A DNA stretch of 64,000 nt from Anaerobiospirillum succiniciproducens DSM 6400. Its GTDB lineage: Bacteria > Pseudomonadota > Gammaproteobacteria > Enterobacterales > Succinivibrionaceae. A program made the translations under genes and the position numbers. Under the pieces are notes generated by a model that was not told where the DNA came from, did not search any database, and worked only from the letters and a program-made list of their open reading frames with translations. This document shows positions 1 to 8,390 of the stretch, in pieces. Numbering within the stretch: position 1 is the first letter of the stretch; the number at the start of each line of letters is the position of its first letter. Where the stretch lies: positions 1 to 64,000 of the forward strand of contig NZ_AXWV01000020.1 in assembly GCF_000482845.1 (NCBI RefSeq), read 5' to 3'.

Positions 1-211
1 TATAGCGCGAGCAACGACTAAAAAGCAACGAAGAGGCAGTAATCTCTTATAACAATTGCAGACACTAGAAACGTGATATTTATGCTGTTTTATCCGATTT
101 TATGACAACTGCCTAAAATGCAGAAACGTTTACAGATCGATCTCGACTATGCGCTCTAAAAGAGTACAGCCTTTAGTCACTGTCATAAGAGAAACGTTTC
201 TAGAGAGAGCT
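1..211. other. Non-coding left edge
   Basis: No reading frame with protein-like composition and no RNA gene is recognised here. It lies downstream of the leftward flagellin array and its terminator. Confidence 0.4.
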
Positions 212-242
212 AAAAAAAACGCACTGAGGAGAATCAGTGCGT
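212..242 (-). terminator. Terminator of the flagellin array
   Basis: On the minus strand a 9-bp stem (ACGCACTGA / TCAGTGCGT, loop of six bases) is followed directly by a run of eight T. This is a textbook Rho-independent terminator placed after the last, broken flagellin copy, which suggests the array was or is one leftward transcription unit. Confidence 0.8.
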
Positions 243-328
243 AAATTATTTAAGAAAAGTTTGAAAAGTAGCCTATATATGGCAATCGTCTACATGGCAA
301 TTACGTTTATGATAACACTCTTGTATCA

Positions 329-829
329 GTTGAGGCCGTTGATCTGGGAGGTTAAGCGATCCGCGATCTGGAGACCTGCAGCGTCGTCTTTAGCGCTATT
401 AATACGCATACCGCTTGCACAACGGGGCCCGTTTTTACCACATTAAATCGGCTGCGGATCACAGAAGAGCCTCTGAGGGGGGAGGACGGTCTTCCCAGCC
501 GCCCCTTGTCTTCTACAGGACTCTGCTGTGATCGCTGTCTGCTCTGCGAGCCTCCTAAAAATCAGGTTTTACGCAGTTGATTCAGCTTCTCATGTTTTTG
601 AAAAAATCTCAGTGTACACATTATATCTTACACTGGAAGTGAATAACTTCGTAACTGGCGTACCCGAAGTTTAGGCATATTCGCAGTATGTCGATTTAAT
701 TTAAGGTGGTAATTATGGGCACCCATGCGTTGATAAACGCTGGTAGGTAGTGGTCAGAGAGTTCTGAACATTACCTAAGTAGCGCTGGCCCTGAAGGGCT
801 GAGTAATTGGTATTTACATATACTGCCAT
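329..829 (-). pseudogene. Third flagellin copy, truncated and interrupted
   Basis: Minus-strand remnant of a third tandem flagellin. The ATG at 827-829 and the next 99 bases match the flagellin at 849-1826 almost base for base and encode its first 33 residues (start MAVYVNTNYSALQG). The match then stops, and resumes at 417-329 for about 29 more residues ([19 protein letters not shown] region, with changes), after which flagellin homology ends. The roughly 312 bases between the two pieces are unrelated to flagellin. No product beyond the N-terminus can be made. The strong ribosome site (GGAGG) upstream is kept and is identical to that of the intact neighbour, so the copy arose by tandem duplication and then decayed. 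Confidence 0.85.
418..729. mobile_element. ~312-bp insertion with imperfect terminal inverted repeats
   Basis: This segment separates two pieces of one flagellin copy. Its left end contains GGGGCCCGTTTTTACCACAT and the reverse complement of its right end contains GGGTGCCCATAATTACCACC; with a one-base gap these match at most positions, forming an imperfect inverted repeat of about 25 bp. The trinucleotide TTG is present on both sides (415-417 and 730-732) and could be a target duplication. There is no transposase frame. Best explanation: a non-autonomous MITE-like element. The family is not identified and the exact ends are uncertain by several bases. Confidence 0.5.
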
Positions 830-848
830 GGGAAAGTCCTCCTTACGA

Positions 849-1826
849 TTAGCCTAATAAGCTTAAGCCAAGCTGAGGACGGGTGTTAGCCTGCATCAGC
901 ATTGAGGCAGCAGCCTGCTGAATAATGGACTGCTGAGATAAGTTTGCAGACTCTTCAGCAAAATCAGCATCGCGAATACGTGAGCGTGCATCAGCTTCGT
1001 TAGCAGCAACATTGGACTGGTTGCGGATAGAGCTCTCAAGACGATTTTGGATGGCACCAAGCCCAGCACGCATACCATCAATCTTTGAAATGGCTGCATC
1101 AAACATTTCGATGATGCCACCAAATGAGTCAGCGCTTGCGTCTGTCTTTGCCTTTGAGAAGAATACCGTTATCTCGCCTGTGTTCTGATTTGTAGAAAAG
1201 ACTTTGCCATTTCCGACAAGCTGAGTAACTGTTGCCAGTTTAGAGAACATAACAGACTCAACATCAAAGGAGATAGTGTCACCTTTGTTCGATCCAACTT
1301 GTAGAGTTATAGAGCCAGTATCGCCTGCTTTACCAGCAGAGCCGTTATTACCGCCACCTGGAGGTTGACCACCACCAGCTGCGCCGTAAATAGAAGTATC
1401 ACCTTTGCCGTTTAACACGGTCTTGCCAGCAAAAGTAGTTTGGGTTGCAATTCGGTTAACTTCAGTCGCTAGAGCTGCAACTTCTTTGGCTAAAGCCTTG
1501 CGATCTTCAATGGTATTGGTTCCATTGTTAGCTTGAACAGCTAAAGTACGCATTTTTTGGAACATGCCAGAGATCTCGTCCATGCCAGCTTCGATGGTCT
1601 GGGCTAATGCAATACCGTCTGCAGCGTTACGGTTACCCTGGTTGAGGCCGTTGATCTGGGAGGTTAAACGGTCAGCGATCTGGAGACCTGCAGCGTCGTC
1701 TTTAGCGCTATTAATACGCATACCGCTTGATAAACGCTGGTAGGTAGTGGTCAGAGAGTTCTGAACATTACCTAAGTAGCGCTGGCCCTGAAGGGCTGAG
1801 TAATTGGTGTTTACATATACTGCCAT
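849..1826 (-). CDS. Flagellin (second gene of the array)
   Basis: Structural subunit of the flagellar filament, 325 residues. The N-terminal D0/D1 block (about residues 1-140, with [20 protein letters not shown]) and the C-terminal D1/D0 block (about 245-325, ending PQLGLSLLG) are typical. The variable middle is short and carries a Gly/Pro/Asn-rich loop at about 150-170 in place of a large D2/D3 domain. The start is fixed by GGAGG nine bases upstream. It sits 19 bp downstream of the first flagellin gene and 19 bp upstream of the broken third copy; the spacers are nearly identical, which shows tandem duplication. It is probably co-transcribed from the promoter before the first gene, and export would use the flagellar type III apparatus encoded elsewhere. 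Confidence 0.97.
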   Translation of the reverse strand: MAVYVNTNYSALQGQRYLGNVQNSLTTTYQRLSSGMRINSAKDDAAGLQIADRLTSQINGLNQGNRNAADGIALAQTIEAGMDEISGMFQKMRTLAVQANNGTNTIEDRKALAKEVAALATEVNRIATQTTFAGKTVLNGKGDTSIYGAAGGGQPPGGGNNGSAGKAGDTGSITLQVGSNKGDTISFDVESVMFSKLATVTQLVGNGKVFSTNQNTGEITVFFSKAKTDASADSFGGIIEMFDAAISKIDGMRAGLGAIQNRLESSIRNQSNVAANEADARSRIRDADFAEESANLSQQSIIQQAAASMLMQANTRPQLGLSLLG

Positions 1827-1845
1827 GGGAAAGTCCTCCTTACGA

Positions 1846-2760
1846 TTAGCCTAATAAGCTTAAGCCAAGCTGAGGACGGGTGTTAGCCTGCATCAGCATA
1901 GAGGCAGCAGCCTGCTGGATAATGGACTGCTGTGAAAGGTTTGCAGACTCTTCAGCAAAGTCAGCATCACGGATACGGCTGCGAGCGTCAGCTTCGTTAG
2001 CAGCAACGTTAGACTGGTTGCGGATGGAGCTCTCAAGTCTGTTCTGGATCGCGCCTAAGTTGGCACGTTGTCCATCAACCTTAGCAATAATGCCATCCAT
2101 ATTTGCAATCAGGTTTTGAGCTGCTTCAACAGTAGAGAATAAAATGGCTTTACCTTTGGTCGCAGTAGGGTCATCTTTATTGATGCCAGTAGATAAGCCT
2201 TTTGCAATAACAGAAAACTTAAAGCTAGCTACATCAAAAGTAATGGTGTCACCCTTGTTTGAACCTACCTGCAGAGTAACTTTACCGCCTTTTGAGGCCT
2301 GACCAGCAGCTGCCTCAGAATAAATTGCACCTTTTGTAGCACCAGCAAGAATACTTTTACCGCCATATGTAGTTTGGCGTGAGATTCTAGCAATCTCAGC
2401 AGTTAAAGAGCTTGCTTCTTTTGCTAAAGCAGCGCGATCCTCAGCTGTGTTAGTACCATTTGAAGCCTGTACAGCTAAGGTACGGATCTTTTGGAGCATG
2501 CCTGAGATCTCGTCCATGCCGGACTCAATGGTCTGAGCAAGAGCAATACCGTCTGAAGCGTTGCGGTTACCCTGGTTGAGGCCGTTGATCTGTGATGTCA
2601 GGCGATCGGCGATTTGAAGGCCTGCAGCGTCATCCTTGGCGCTGTTAATACGAAGGCCTGAGCTCAGTCTTTGATAGGTAGTAGTGAGATTATTGTTGAC
2701 ATTAGTCAGGTATCTTTGGCCTTGAAGGGCGCTGTAATTGGTGTTTACGTAAACTGCCAT
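1846..2760 (-). CDS. Flagellin (first gene of the array)
   Basis: Filament flagellin of 304 residues. The start at 2760 is chosen because MAVYVNTNYSALQG matches the start of the neighbouring flagellin; a longer frame adds 15 residues that do not belong to the family. AAGGAT lies just upstream. The D0/D1 ends are almost identical to those of the downstream gene, including the last ~65 residues (from the NRLESSIRNQSNVAANEADA region onward), while the middle (about residues 145-235) differs. This pattern points to gene conversion of the ends with divergence of the exposed part. It is the promoter-proximal gene: a 370-bp AT-rich gap with a possible flagellar sigma site lies upstream. Confidence 0.97.
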   Translation of the reverse strand: MAVYVNTNYSALQGQRYLTNVNNNLTTTYQRLSSGLRINSAKDDAAGLQIADRLTSQINGLNQGNRNASDGIALAQTIESGMDEISGMLQKIRTLAVQASNGTNTAEDRAALAKEASSLTAEIARISRQTTYGGKSILAGATKGAIYSEAAAGQASKGGKVTLQVGSNKGDTITFDVASFKFSVIAKGLSTGINKDDPTATKGKAILFSTVEAAQNLIANMDGIIAKVDGQRANLGAIQNRLESSIRNQSNVAANEADARSRIRDADFAEESANLSQQSIIQQAAASMLMQANTRPQLGLSLLG

Positions 2761-2814
2761 GGGACAGATCCTTATAGTTAGTTGTTTGCATTGCCCACGG
2801 GTCAATACACATCG

Positions 2815-2840
2815 GTTCGGGGCATTATGATCTTTCTTAC
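2815..2840 (-). promoter_or_regulatory. Possible sigma-28 promoter of the flagellins
   Basis: Read on the minus strand, TAAGAAAG is followed after about 11 bases by CCCCGAAC, a partial match to the flagellar sigma-28 pattern (TAAA, then GCCGATAA). It lies 55-80 bases before the first flagellin start. The match is weak and other promoters in this gap are possible. Confidence 0.3.
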
Positions 2841-3054
2841 ACTTGCTAACGATTATGTTGTTTTATTTGTATTTGTAAAACATAGCAAAGTAAAAATGTT
2901 TGATCGTAAACACATTATTTTTTACTTTTGGATGGTGCTGTAGATATTGTGTATCTATTGGTTTTGAGGGGCTGTGAAACGGATTTGCCATCGTTATTTA
3001 CATGTTATTTATGTAAAAAACGGTGAGTAATTATGGAGTGTATGCGGAGGGATG

Positions 3055-3091
3055 AAAAAGCCCCGAGTCTTGGTGAAGAATCGGGGCTTTT
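3055..3091 (-). terminator. Terminator of the pot operon
   Basis: A 10-bp stem (AAAGCCCCGA / TCGGGGCTTT) with a 13-base loop, followed on the minus strand by T residues, 40 bp after the potI stop. The flanking A/T runs would let it also work on the plus strand. Confidence 0.8.
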
Positions 3092-3130
3092 GGAGGCTAG
3101 GGAGTGCTAGCCTTGGGTTGAGTGGCTAGG

Positions 3131-4966
3131 TTACTTGTCAGTGTTGTCGATGACGTTGGCGCTAGCAATATCAGATGATGAGGTCTTGGTGACTTCTGCA
3201 GCGCTCTTGTTATCTGATGCACTTGAGGCTAGGGCGCGAGCACGGGCGGCAGCGGCTGCTGCCTTGCGGGCTTTTGATTGAGCAAGAGAGCTTGCAGTTG
3301 TGGCCACTACGCTGCTCTTTGCATTGCTCTTGTCGCTGGCTACTTCAAGTGAATCATTTGACTCAGTCTCGCTACTTTGAGCCTTGCTAATTGCGGCCTT
3401 AGTTGCAGCCTTACGTGCCTTAGCATCAGCAAGCGAGGTAGAGGTAGTAGCAGGAGCTGTTGCACCCTTAAGCTTTGCCTTCATTGAAGTTGGGGCAGGG
3501 GCGATAAGGTCTTGATCTTCACCATTAGATGGATTGAACTTAACCTCACCAAACTCCTCGTGATCTAACACGCGAGCCATACCAGCTTGAGCTATACCCT
3601 CTGACTCGATTCTCTGAGCTGCGGTTGCATCTTTAGCTGAGCTGCTTGAGGATTTCTTGACCTCGGCAGATGCGGCTTCGGATGCAGCCTTACGAGCAGC
3701 CTCTAATTTTGCAGCTTGCTCTTCGGTCACTACAGGGCTTACAGCTACTGTGCTTGGTTCGGCCTTGCTTTGTTGGACTTGAGCCTCGCGCAATGCAGCT
3801 TCGGCCTCTTCACGCTCAACACGCTCTAAAGCTTGCTCAGCAGCAGTTGCGTAGGCCTCAGCAAGTTCGGTGTTATCCACTGCCTCGCCATCTTCTGCTG
3901 CTACCACAGCGCCAGCTTTTCTACCCTTGGTATCAACCACGTTAGGGCTACGCATCGACTTTAAAGCTAAAGCAGTTGCTGCAGCTGTATCTTCACCACG
4001 GCTTAAAGCTTTAGCCTGAGCTTGCAACAGTGCCAGAGCTACTGGATTGAGCTTGAAGTCGCTATCGAGCATTTCATCGCCGTGTGGTGCAAAGTAATGC
4101 AGTTTTTGCTCTTCTGCGGAGGCCTTTTCAGCCTTAGCTGCATCGGCACGCTTACGCTTTTGCTTCTTGACCATGGATAACCAAGCAAAGAAGGTAAAGA
4201 TTGATACGATGAAGACGATGATAGTTGCTAACGCATTGATCTCAGGTGACAGGCCTCTACGTACTGATGAGAAGATCAGCATAGGTAGAGTAGTGGAGTC
4301 AGGGCCTGCAATAAATGAGGCAATCACCAAATCATCCATAGACATGGTGAAAGCCAGTAAGAATGCAGCAACTTCAGATGGCATTAAGGCAGGAAGGATA
4401 ATGGCAAAGAATACTTTGACAGGGCCTGCGCCTAAGTCCATAGCAGCCTCTTCAATGGAGGTATCAAGCTCTCTAAAACGAGAGCGGATAACTACAGTTG
4501 CATAGGCTGAGCAGAAAGTTACGTGAGCAATCCAAATGGCCCAAATGCCGCGATCAGCAAAAATAGGGATATGAGAGCCTAAAGTTACGAAGATCAGCAG
4601 CAGTGCAAGACCAGTAATAACCTCAGGTAACACCATAGGAGCGGTCATTAACAGTACAAATAATGACTCGCCTCTAAAGCTGCCTACGCGGGTTAACACG
4701 AATGCAGCTAAGGTGCCTAACACCACGGAGGCACAAGCAGTCATAAACGCTACTAAGAGCGATACGCCAACTGCGCGGATGATGTCTGAGTTGTTAAATA
4801 AGGCTCGGTACCACTTTAAAGATGCCTGCGTCCAAACAGTCACCATACGTGACTCATTGAATGAGTACACAATCAAGGTCACGATAGGCAGGTATAAGAA
4901 TACCAAGGCACAGGCGATGATCACGCCGCGTGCAATGGCAGCCTTGCTTTGCTTACTTCCGTGCAT
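3131..4966 (-). CDS. potI: Putrescine ABC transporter permease PotI with a long Ala-rich tail
   Basis: Inner-membrane permease subunit of a polyamine importer, partner of PotH and PotG. Residues 1 to ~270 match E. coli PotI closely (TVWTQASLKWY, RFRELDTSIEEAAMDLGAGP with the EAA loop that docks the ATPase, SMDDLVIASFIAGPDSTTLP, SPEINALATI). The rest, about 340 residues, is low-complexity Ala/Glu/Lys/Ser sequence with no counterpart in the family, whose members end near 280 residues; it would face the cytoplasm after the last membrane segment. The start at 4966 is preferred over a longer frame because AGGAGAGG lies four bases upstream and it gives the family N-terminus. It overlaps the end of potH by 14 bases, so translation is probably coupled. 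Confidence 0.93.
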   Translation of the reverse strand: MHGSKQSKAAIARGVIIACALVFLYLPIVTLIVYSFNESRMVTVWTQASLKWYRALFNNSDIIRAVGVSLLVAFMTACASVVLGTLAAFVLTRVGSFRGESLFVLLMTAPMVLPEVITGLALLLIFVTLGSHIPIFADRGIWAIWIAHVTFCSAYATVVIRSRFRELDTSIEEAAMDLGAGPVKVFFAIILPALMPSEVAAFLLAFTMSMDDLVIASFIAGPDSTTLPMLIFSSVRRGLSPEINALATIIVFIVSIFTFFAWLSMVKKQKRKRADAAKAEKASAEEQKLHYFAPHGDEMLDSDFKLNPVALALLQAQAKALSRGEDTAAATALALKSMRSPNVVDTKGRKAGAVVAAEDGEAVDNTELAEAYATAAEQALERVEREEAEAALREAQVQQSKAEPSTVAVSPVVTEEQAAKLEAARKAASEAASAEVKKSSSSSAKDATAAQRIESEGIAQAGMARVLDHEEFGEVKFNPSNGEDQDLIAPAPTSMKAKLKGATAPATTSTSLADAKARKAATKAAISKAQSSETESNDSLEVASDKSNAKSSVVATTASSLAQSKARKAAAAAARARALASSASDNKSAAEVTKTSSSDIASANVIDNTDK

Positions 4967-5948
4967 TGATCCTCTCCTGTTCCTTACGCTCGATCTTGTA
5001 GAAGACCACAATTGGGATCACAAGGATGATGAGCATGATGATGGCTACAGCACTAGCAAGTGGCCAGTCACGATTGTTAAAGAACTCTTGCCATAAGATA
5101 CGACCGATGAGGATCGAGCCCTTACCGCCAAGCAGCTCAGGAATAACGTATTCACCGATGGCTGGGATAAAGACGAGCATAGAGCCGGCAACAATACCTG
5201 ACTTAGTTTGCGGTACTAAGGAGTTAAAGAAAGTCTTAACAGGACGGCAACCTAAGTCTGAAGCAGCTTCGATTAATGAGTAGTCAACCTTCATTAATGC
5301 TGAGAATAACGGCAGTACCATGTACGGCAAGTAGCAGTACACAATACCGATATAAACTGCAGCATCTGTTTGCAGAATCTGAATCGGCGCATCGATAATG
5401 CCTAAGGTCATCAAGATTTCATTGATTAGACCATCGCGCTTTAACAGAGTCATCCATGCGTAGATACGTACTACAAACGAAGTCCAGCTCGGCATAATGA
5501 TGAGCATGAACAGTACGTTACGCATAGCAGGACGAGCAGTGGCTAACGCCCAAGCAATCGGATAACCGATTAACAAACAGAAGAAAGTAGAGAATGTTGC
5601 TACCTGTAAAGACTTCAGGTAGGAGCGAATATAAGTTCCTTCAGGATCAGTGAAGATGTAGGTGTAGTTTTCCAAATGCAGAATGATCTGCATGGCACCC
5701 TCTTCAAAGGTAACTAAAGGAGAGTACGGAGGAATGGCGATTTCTGATACTGACAAAGAGATCTTAAAGATGATCAAGAATGGCAGTAAGAAGAACAGTA
5801 CCATCCATAGGTACGGTAGAAAAATGAGTGCGTAATCACGCCAAGTGTGCTGATGTGTACTCATCATTCCAGTCTCATTTGATGTAACACGCTTTGTAGC
5901 AAAAGCGCGTCGGATAAAACTAAGATTCGAGCTTAAGCCAGTGGACAT
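4953..5948 (-). CDS. potH: Putrescine ABC transporter permease PotH
   Basis: Inner-membrane permease of the putrescine importer. It matches E. coli PotH rather than PotB: FLLPFLIIFKISL and IPPYSPL near the start, CLLIGYPIAWALA, PSWTSFVVRIYAWM, the EAA loop around DYSLIEAASDLGCRPVKTFF, FIPAIGEYVIPELLGG and WQEFFNNRDWPLASA. About six membrane segments are visible. The ATG at 5948 has AGGT about eight bases upstream; a longer frame starts with TTG and a later Met pair lies at about residue 28, so the exact start is uncertain by a few tens of residues. It lies between potG and potI, separated from potG by a 270-bp gap containing small hairpins. Confidence 0.94.
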   Translation of the reverse strand: MSTGLSSNLSFIRRAFATKRVTSNETGMMSTHQHTWRDYALIFLPYLWMVLFFLLPFLIIFKISLSVSEIAIPPYSPLVTFEEGAMQIILHLENYTYIFTDPEGTYIRSYLKSLQVATFSTFFCLLIGYPIAWALATARPAMRNVLFMLIIMPSWTSFVVRIYAWMTLLKRDGLINEILMTLGIIDAPIQILQTDAAVYIGIVYCYLPYMVLPLFSALMKVDYSLIEAASDLGCRPVKTFFNSLVPQTKSGIVAGSMLVFIPAIGEYVIPELLGGKGSILIGRILWQEFFNNRDWPLASAVAIIMLIILVIPIVVFYKIERKEQERINARK

Positions 5949-5975
5949 CGCAGTTACCTGTATAGTTGTGCACAA

Positions 5976-6217
5976 TAGCTTGCCTCAAGAGCGCTATGAG
6001 ATATCTACAGTGTGTCAGTGAAAGCTGCTTTTTTTCAAGCTGTTCTCTGCCTGATGCTGCAGGTATCTTTGTGAAGATACAATCTTTTAGATAGATCTAT
6101 TTGTGTCTTGAGGGGCATGTCCTTAAGTGAGTGCAAGCTGATGGTCAGACATATGTTTATGTCTGAGGCCATCTTTGCCCAGAGGGCATTGCTTTATCAC
6201 TTGGTGGTCGATGGCCA
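5976..6217. other. potG-potH spacer with small hairpins
   Basis: No gene is seen. Two short inverted repeats are present (GTATCTT/AAGATAC near 6063-6080; CAGACAT/ATGTCTG near 6148-6167). Neither is followed by a T run on the minus strand, so they may be processing or stability structures in the operon mRNA rather than terminators. Confidence 0.4.
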
Positions 6218-7564
6218 TTAAATGGTCAGCGCAATACAGGAATCTGGATCCCAGCTTAAGTAAACATGGTCTTCCCAAGTTGGAAGGCCTTGCTTGAATC
6301 GGTCTACGTTAGGCAGTGTTGAAGTAACAATACGGCCGTTGGTGAGCTTTACGTAGTAAATAGACACGTCGCCTAAGTAAGCGATGTTCTCTACTACACC
6401 CTCACACCAGTTGGTATTCTCAGCAGGGCGCTCATGAGAGATGTAAATCTTCTCAGGACGCAGCGCAATAATGAGAGGCATACCGTCAGCCAAATCGATA
6501 TCGTGAGATAACTCAATTAAGTGGTTGAAATCACGAGCCTTGATTAAAGATTGGGTAGCTGAAGAGGTTACTAAGGAGCTTTCAAAGATGTTTACTGAGC
6601 CGATGAACTCAGCGCAGAAACGGCAGTTAGGGTTTTCGTAGATTTCACGAGGACCACCAACCTGAATAAACTCACCTCTATCCATAATGGCAATACGATC
6701 AGCCATAGTCATGGCTTCTTCTTGATCGTGGGTAACCATCAGACAGGTAACATTAACTGAGTTGATGATGTCAACGAGCTCAAGACGCATCTGCTCACGC
6801 AGCTTCTTATCAAGTGCACCCATTGGCTCATCAAGGAGCAGCAGGCGAGGCTCTTTAGCTAAAGAACGAGCCAAAGCCACACGCTGACGTTGACCACCAG
6901 AGAGCTGATATGGCTTTCTGTCAACATAGTTTTCCATGTGTACAAGACGCAGCATACGCTCTACACGGTCTTGAATTACATCCTTTGGTAACTTGCTTTG
7001 CTTTAAACCAAAAGCGATGTTTTGGCCTACGGTCATGTATGGGAACAGAGCGTAAGACTGGAACATCATGTTTAAAGGACGTTTGTACGGTGGTACACCG
7101 ATCATTTCTTCGCCGCAGAGCATGATAGAGCCAGAGGTTGGCTGCTCAAAACCTGCTAAAAGACGTAACAAAGTGGATTTACCGCAGCCTGAAGAGCCGA
7201 GTAAGGCGAAAATTTCACCTTCATAGATGGTTAAGTCCACTTCGTCTACAGCTACGAAATTATCAAAGCGCTTAGTGAGCTTCTTGACAGTCAGAATAGG
7301 TTTACGATTCTGCTTCTCAGGAGAAGGTTTTTGACCTGGCAGTTCACCTACGCGATGGGAGGCAGATCCCTTTGGGGCTGCAGCTAAGTTCTTGATGCCC
7401 TGAACGGTTGATAAAGGAGATGTTGGAGTGCTAGTTGCAGCACTTGCCTCATTTGAAGCGGCTTCTGCCGCTTGCAACTTAGGAGTATTTTCCACTCGTA
7501 TAAGTCCAAGATGAAAGGTAAGAAGGACCCCGCCCCAAGCGATTACCTTAGGCTGTTTACTCAT
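6218..7564 (-). CDS. potG: Putrescine ABC transporter ATPase PotG
   Basis: ATPase that drives the PotHI importer at the cytoplasmic face. Walker A is at residues 123-131 (GSSGCGKST), followed by the ABC signature LSGGQRQRVALARSLA, Walker B LLLLDEPMGALD and switch His in MVTHDQEEAMTM. The C-terminal TOBE-type regulatory domain ends like E. coli PotG (LPTWEDHVYLSWDPDSC), which separates it from PotA. The first ~88 residues are a Ser/Ala/Pro-rich extension absent from the family, where the ABC domain begins at about residue 15-20. There is no clear ribosome site before the ATG at 7564, so a start inside the extension is possible. It is the first gene of the operon; no potF (periplasmic binding protein) is present in the window. 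Confidence 0.94.
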   Translation of the reverse strand: MSKQPKVIAWGGVLLTFHLGLIRVENTPKLQAAEAASNEASAATSTPTSPLSTVQGIKNLAAAPKGSASHRVGELPGQKPSPEKQNRKPILTVKKLTKRFDNFVAVDEVDLTIYEGEIFALLGSSGCGKSTLLRLLAGFEQPTSGSIMLCGEEMIGVPPYKRPLNMMFQSYALFPYMTVGQNIAFGLKQSKLPKDVIQDRVERMLRLVHMENYVDRKPYQLSGGQRQRVALARSLAKEPRLLLLDEPMGALDKKLREQMRLELVDIINSVNVTCLMVTHDQEEAMTMADRIAIMDRGEFIQVGGPREIYENPNCRFCAEFIGSVNIFESSLVTSSATQSLIKARDFNHLIELSHDIDLADGMPLIIALRPEKIYISHERPAENTNWCEGVVENIAYLGDVSIYYVKLTNGRIVTSTLPNVDRFKQGLPTWEDHVYLSWDPDSCIALTI

Positions 7565-8390
7565 AGCTTAGTTGCTTGAGTAGAACAACTGTAGCGAGCT
7601 AATGTTAAATTTAGGTCTAACTTAAGCTCATGTATGTGGTATTTCACTTCAGCGGGCAGCTGCAGGACACCTTTTGGTGTACACAGCTATAAGGCATCGT
7701 ATGTGACAAGTGTTATTAGTCATTACATGCAAACATGGTGTTTGCGTAGAGATGGTTCCTTATGCTGCCGCAGCCCGGCCACAATAATACTTTTCGGGCC
7801 TAGACCTGCATAATAAACGGCGAGTACTCTCGGCGCAAAGCAGAAAAGCACCTAGCTAAATGATTAAGCTTGTAGTGCATAGGCCGATGACACCATGACA
7901 ATACAGGTGCCATTTTGCTCACGAAACAGTGACAACTGCCCCATGATAAGCCCGTATAATACAGAATTTCTCGGACTTTGCGACATCTTAGGACAAGTAT
8001 TTACGTAAATAGTTTGCCCTTTAAAATGCCAGCGCCTTACAAAGCCCATGAAACAAGGGCCTAACGACAACAAGCGGTTAAAACATTGCCAAGCCCACTT
8101 ACATTGGCATATGGTCAATATGCATGCAAAAGCTGACAATTTTGCAAAATGTGCATGCAACTATTTATGTTATGGTGACGTGGCTAGGTTTTTGATAGCT
8201 TAGCAGCTAATGGTGGTTAGACTTTGGCTTAAGCATGGGCATAGCTGTCTTTGCTTGCACTAGGCGCTATGGGCTTTAGCAATCATGCTATACTTGCCTC
8301 ACTCACTAAAAAAGCGTTGTGAGCTACTTAAGCTCATATCTTTGCTAAATTAGTTTTTGCCCGTTTGAAATAATAAGGAGCATCGGAGCC
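7565..8390. other. Divergent intergenic region, potG / alcohol dehydrogenase
   Basis: 826 bp without a convincing gene. A 98-codon minus-strand frame at 7864-8160 is Cys/Trp-rich and not protein-like. The region must hold the promoters of both neighbours; none was assigned with confidence. Confidence 0.4.

Noticed and set aside
237-446. 69-codon plus-strand frame near the left edge
   Set aside because: It starts inside the flagellin terminator stem and its second half is the reverse strand of flagellin; no ribosome site.
3131-7564. potABC (spermidine) assignment
   Set aside because: Signature stretches of all three proteins match PotG, PotH and PotI rather than PotA, PotB and PotC.
7864-8160. 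98-codon minus-strand frame
   Set aside because: Cys/Trp/Met-rich composition unlike the neighbours, no ribosome site, no family resemblance.
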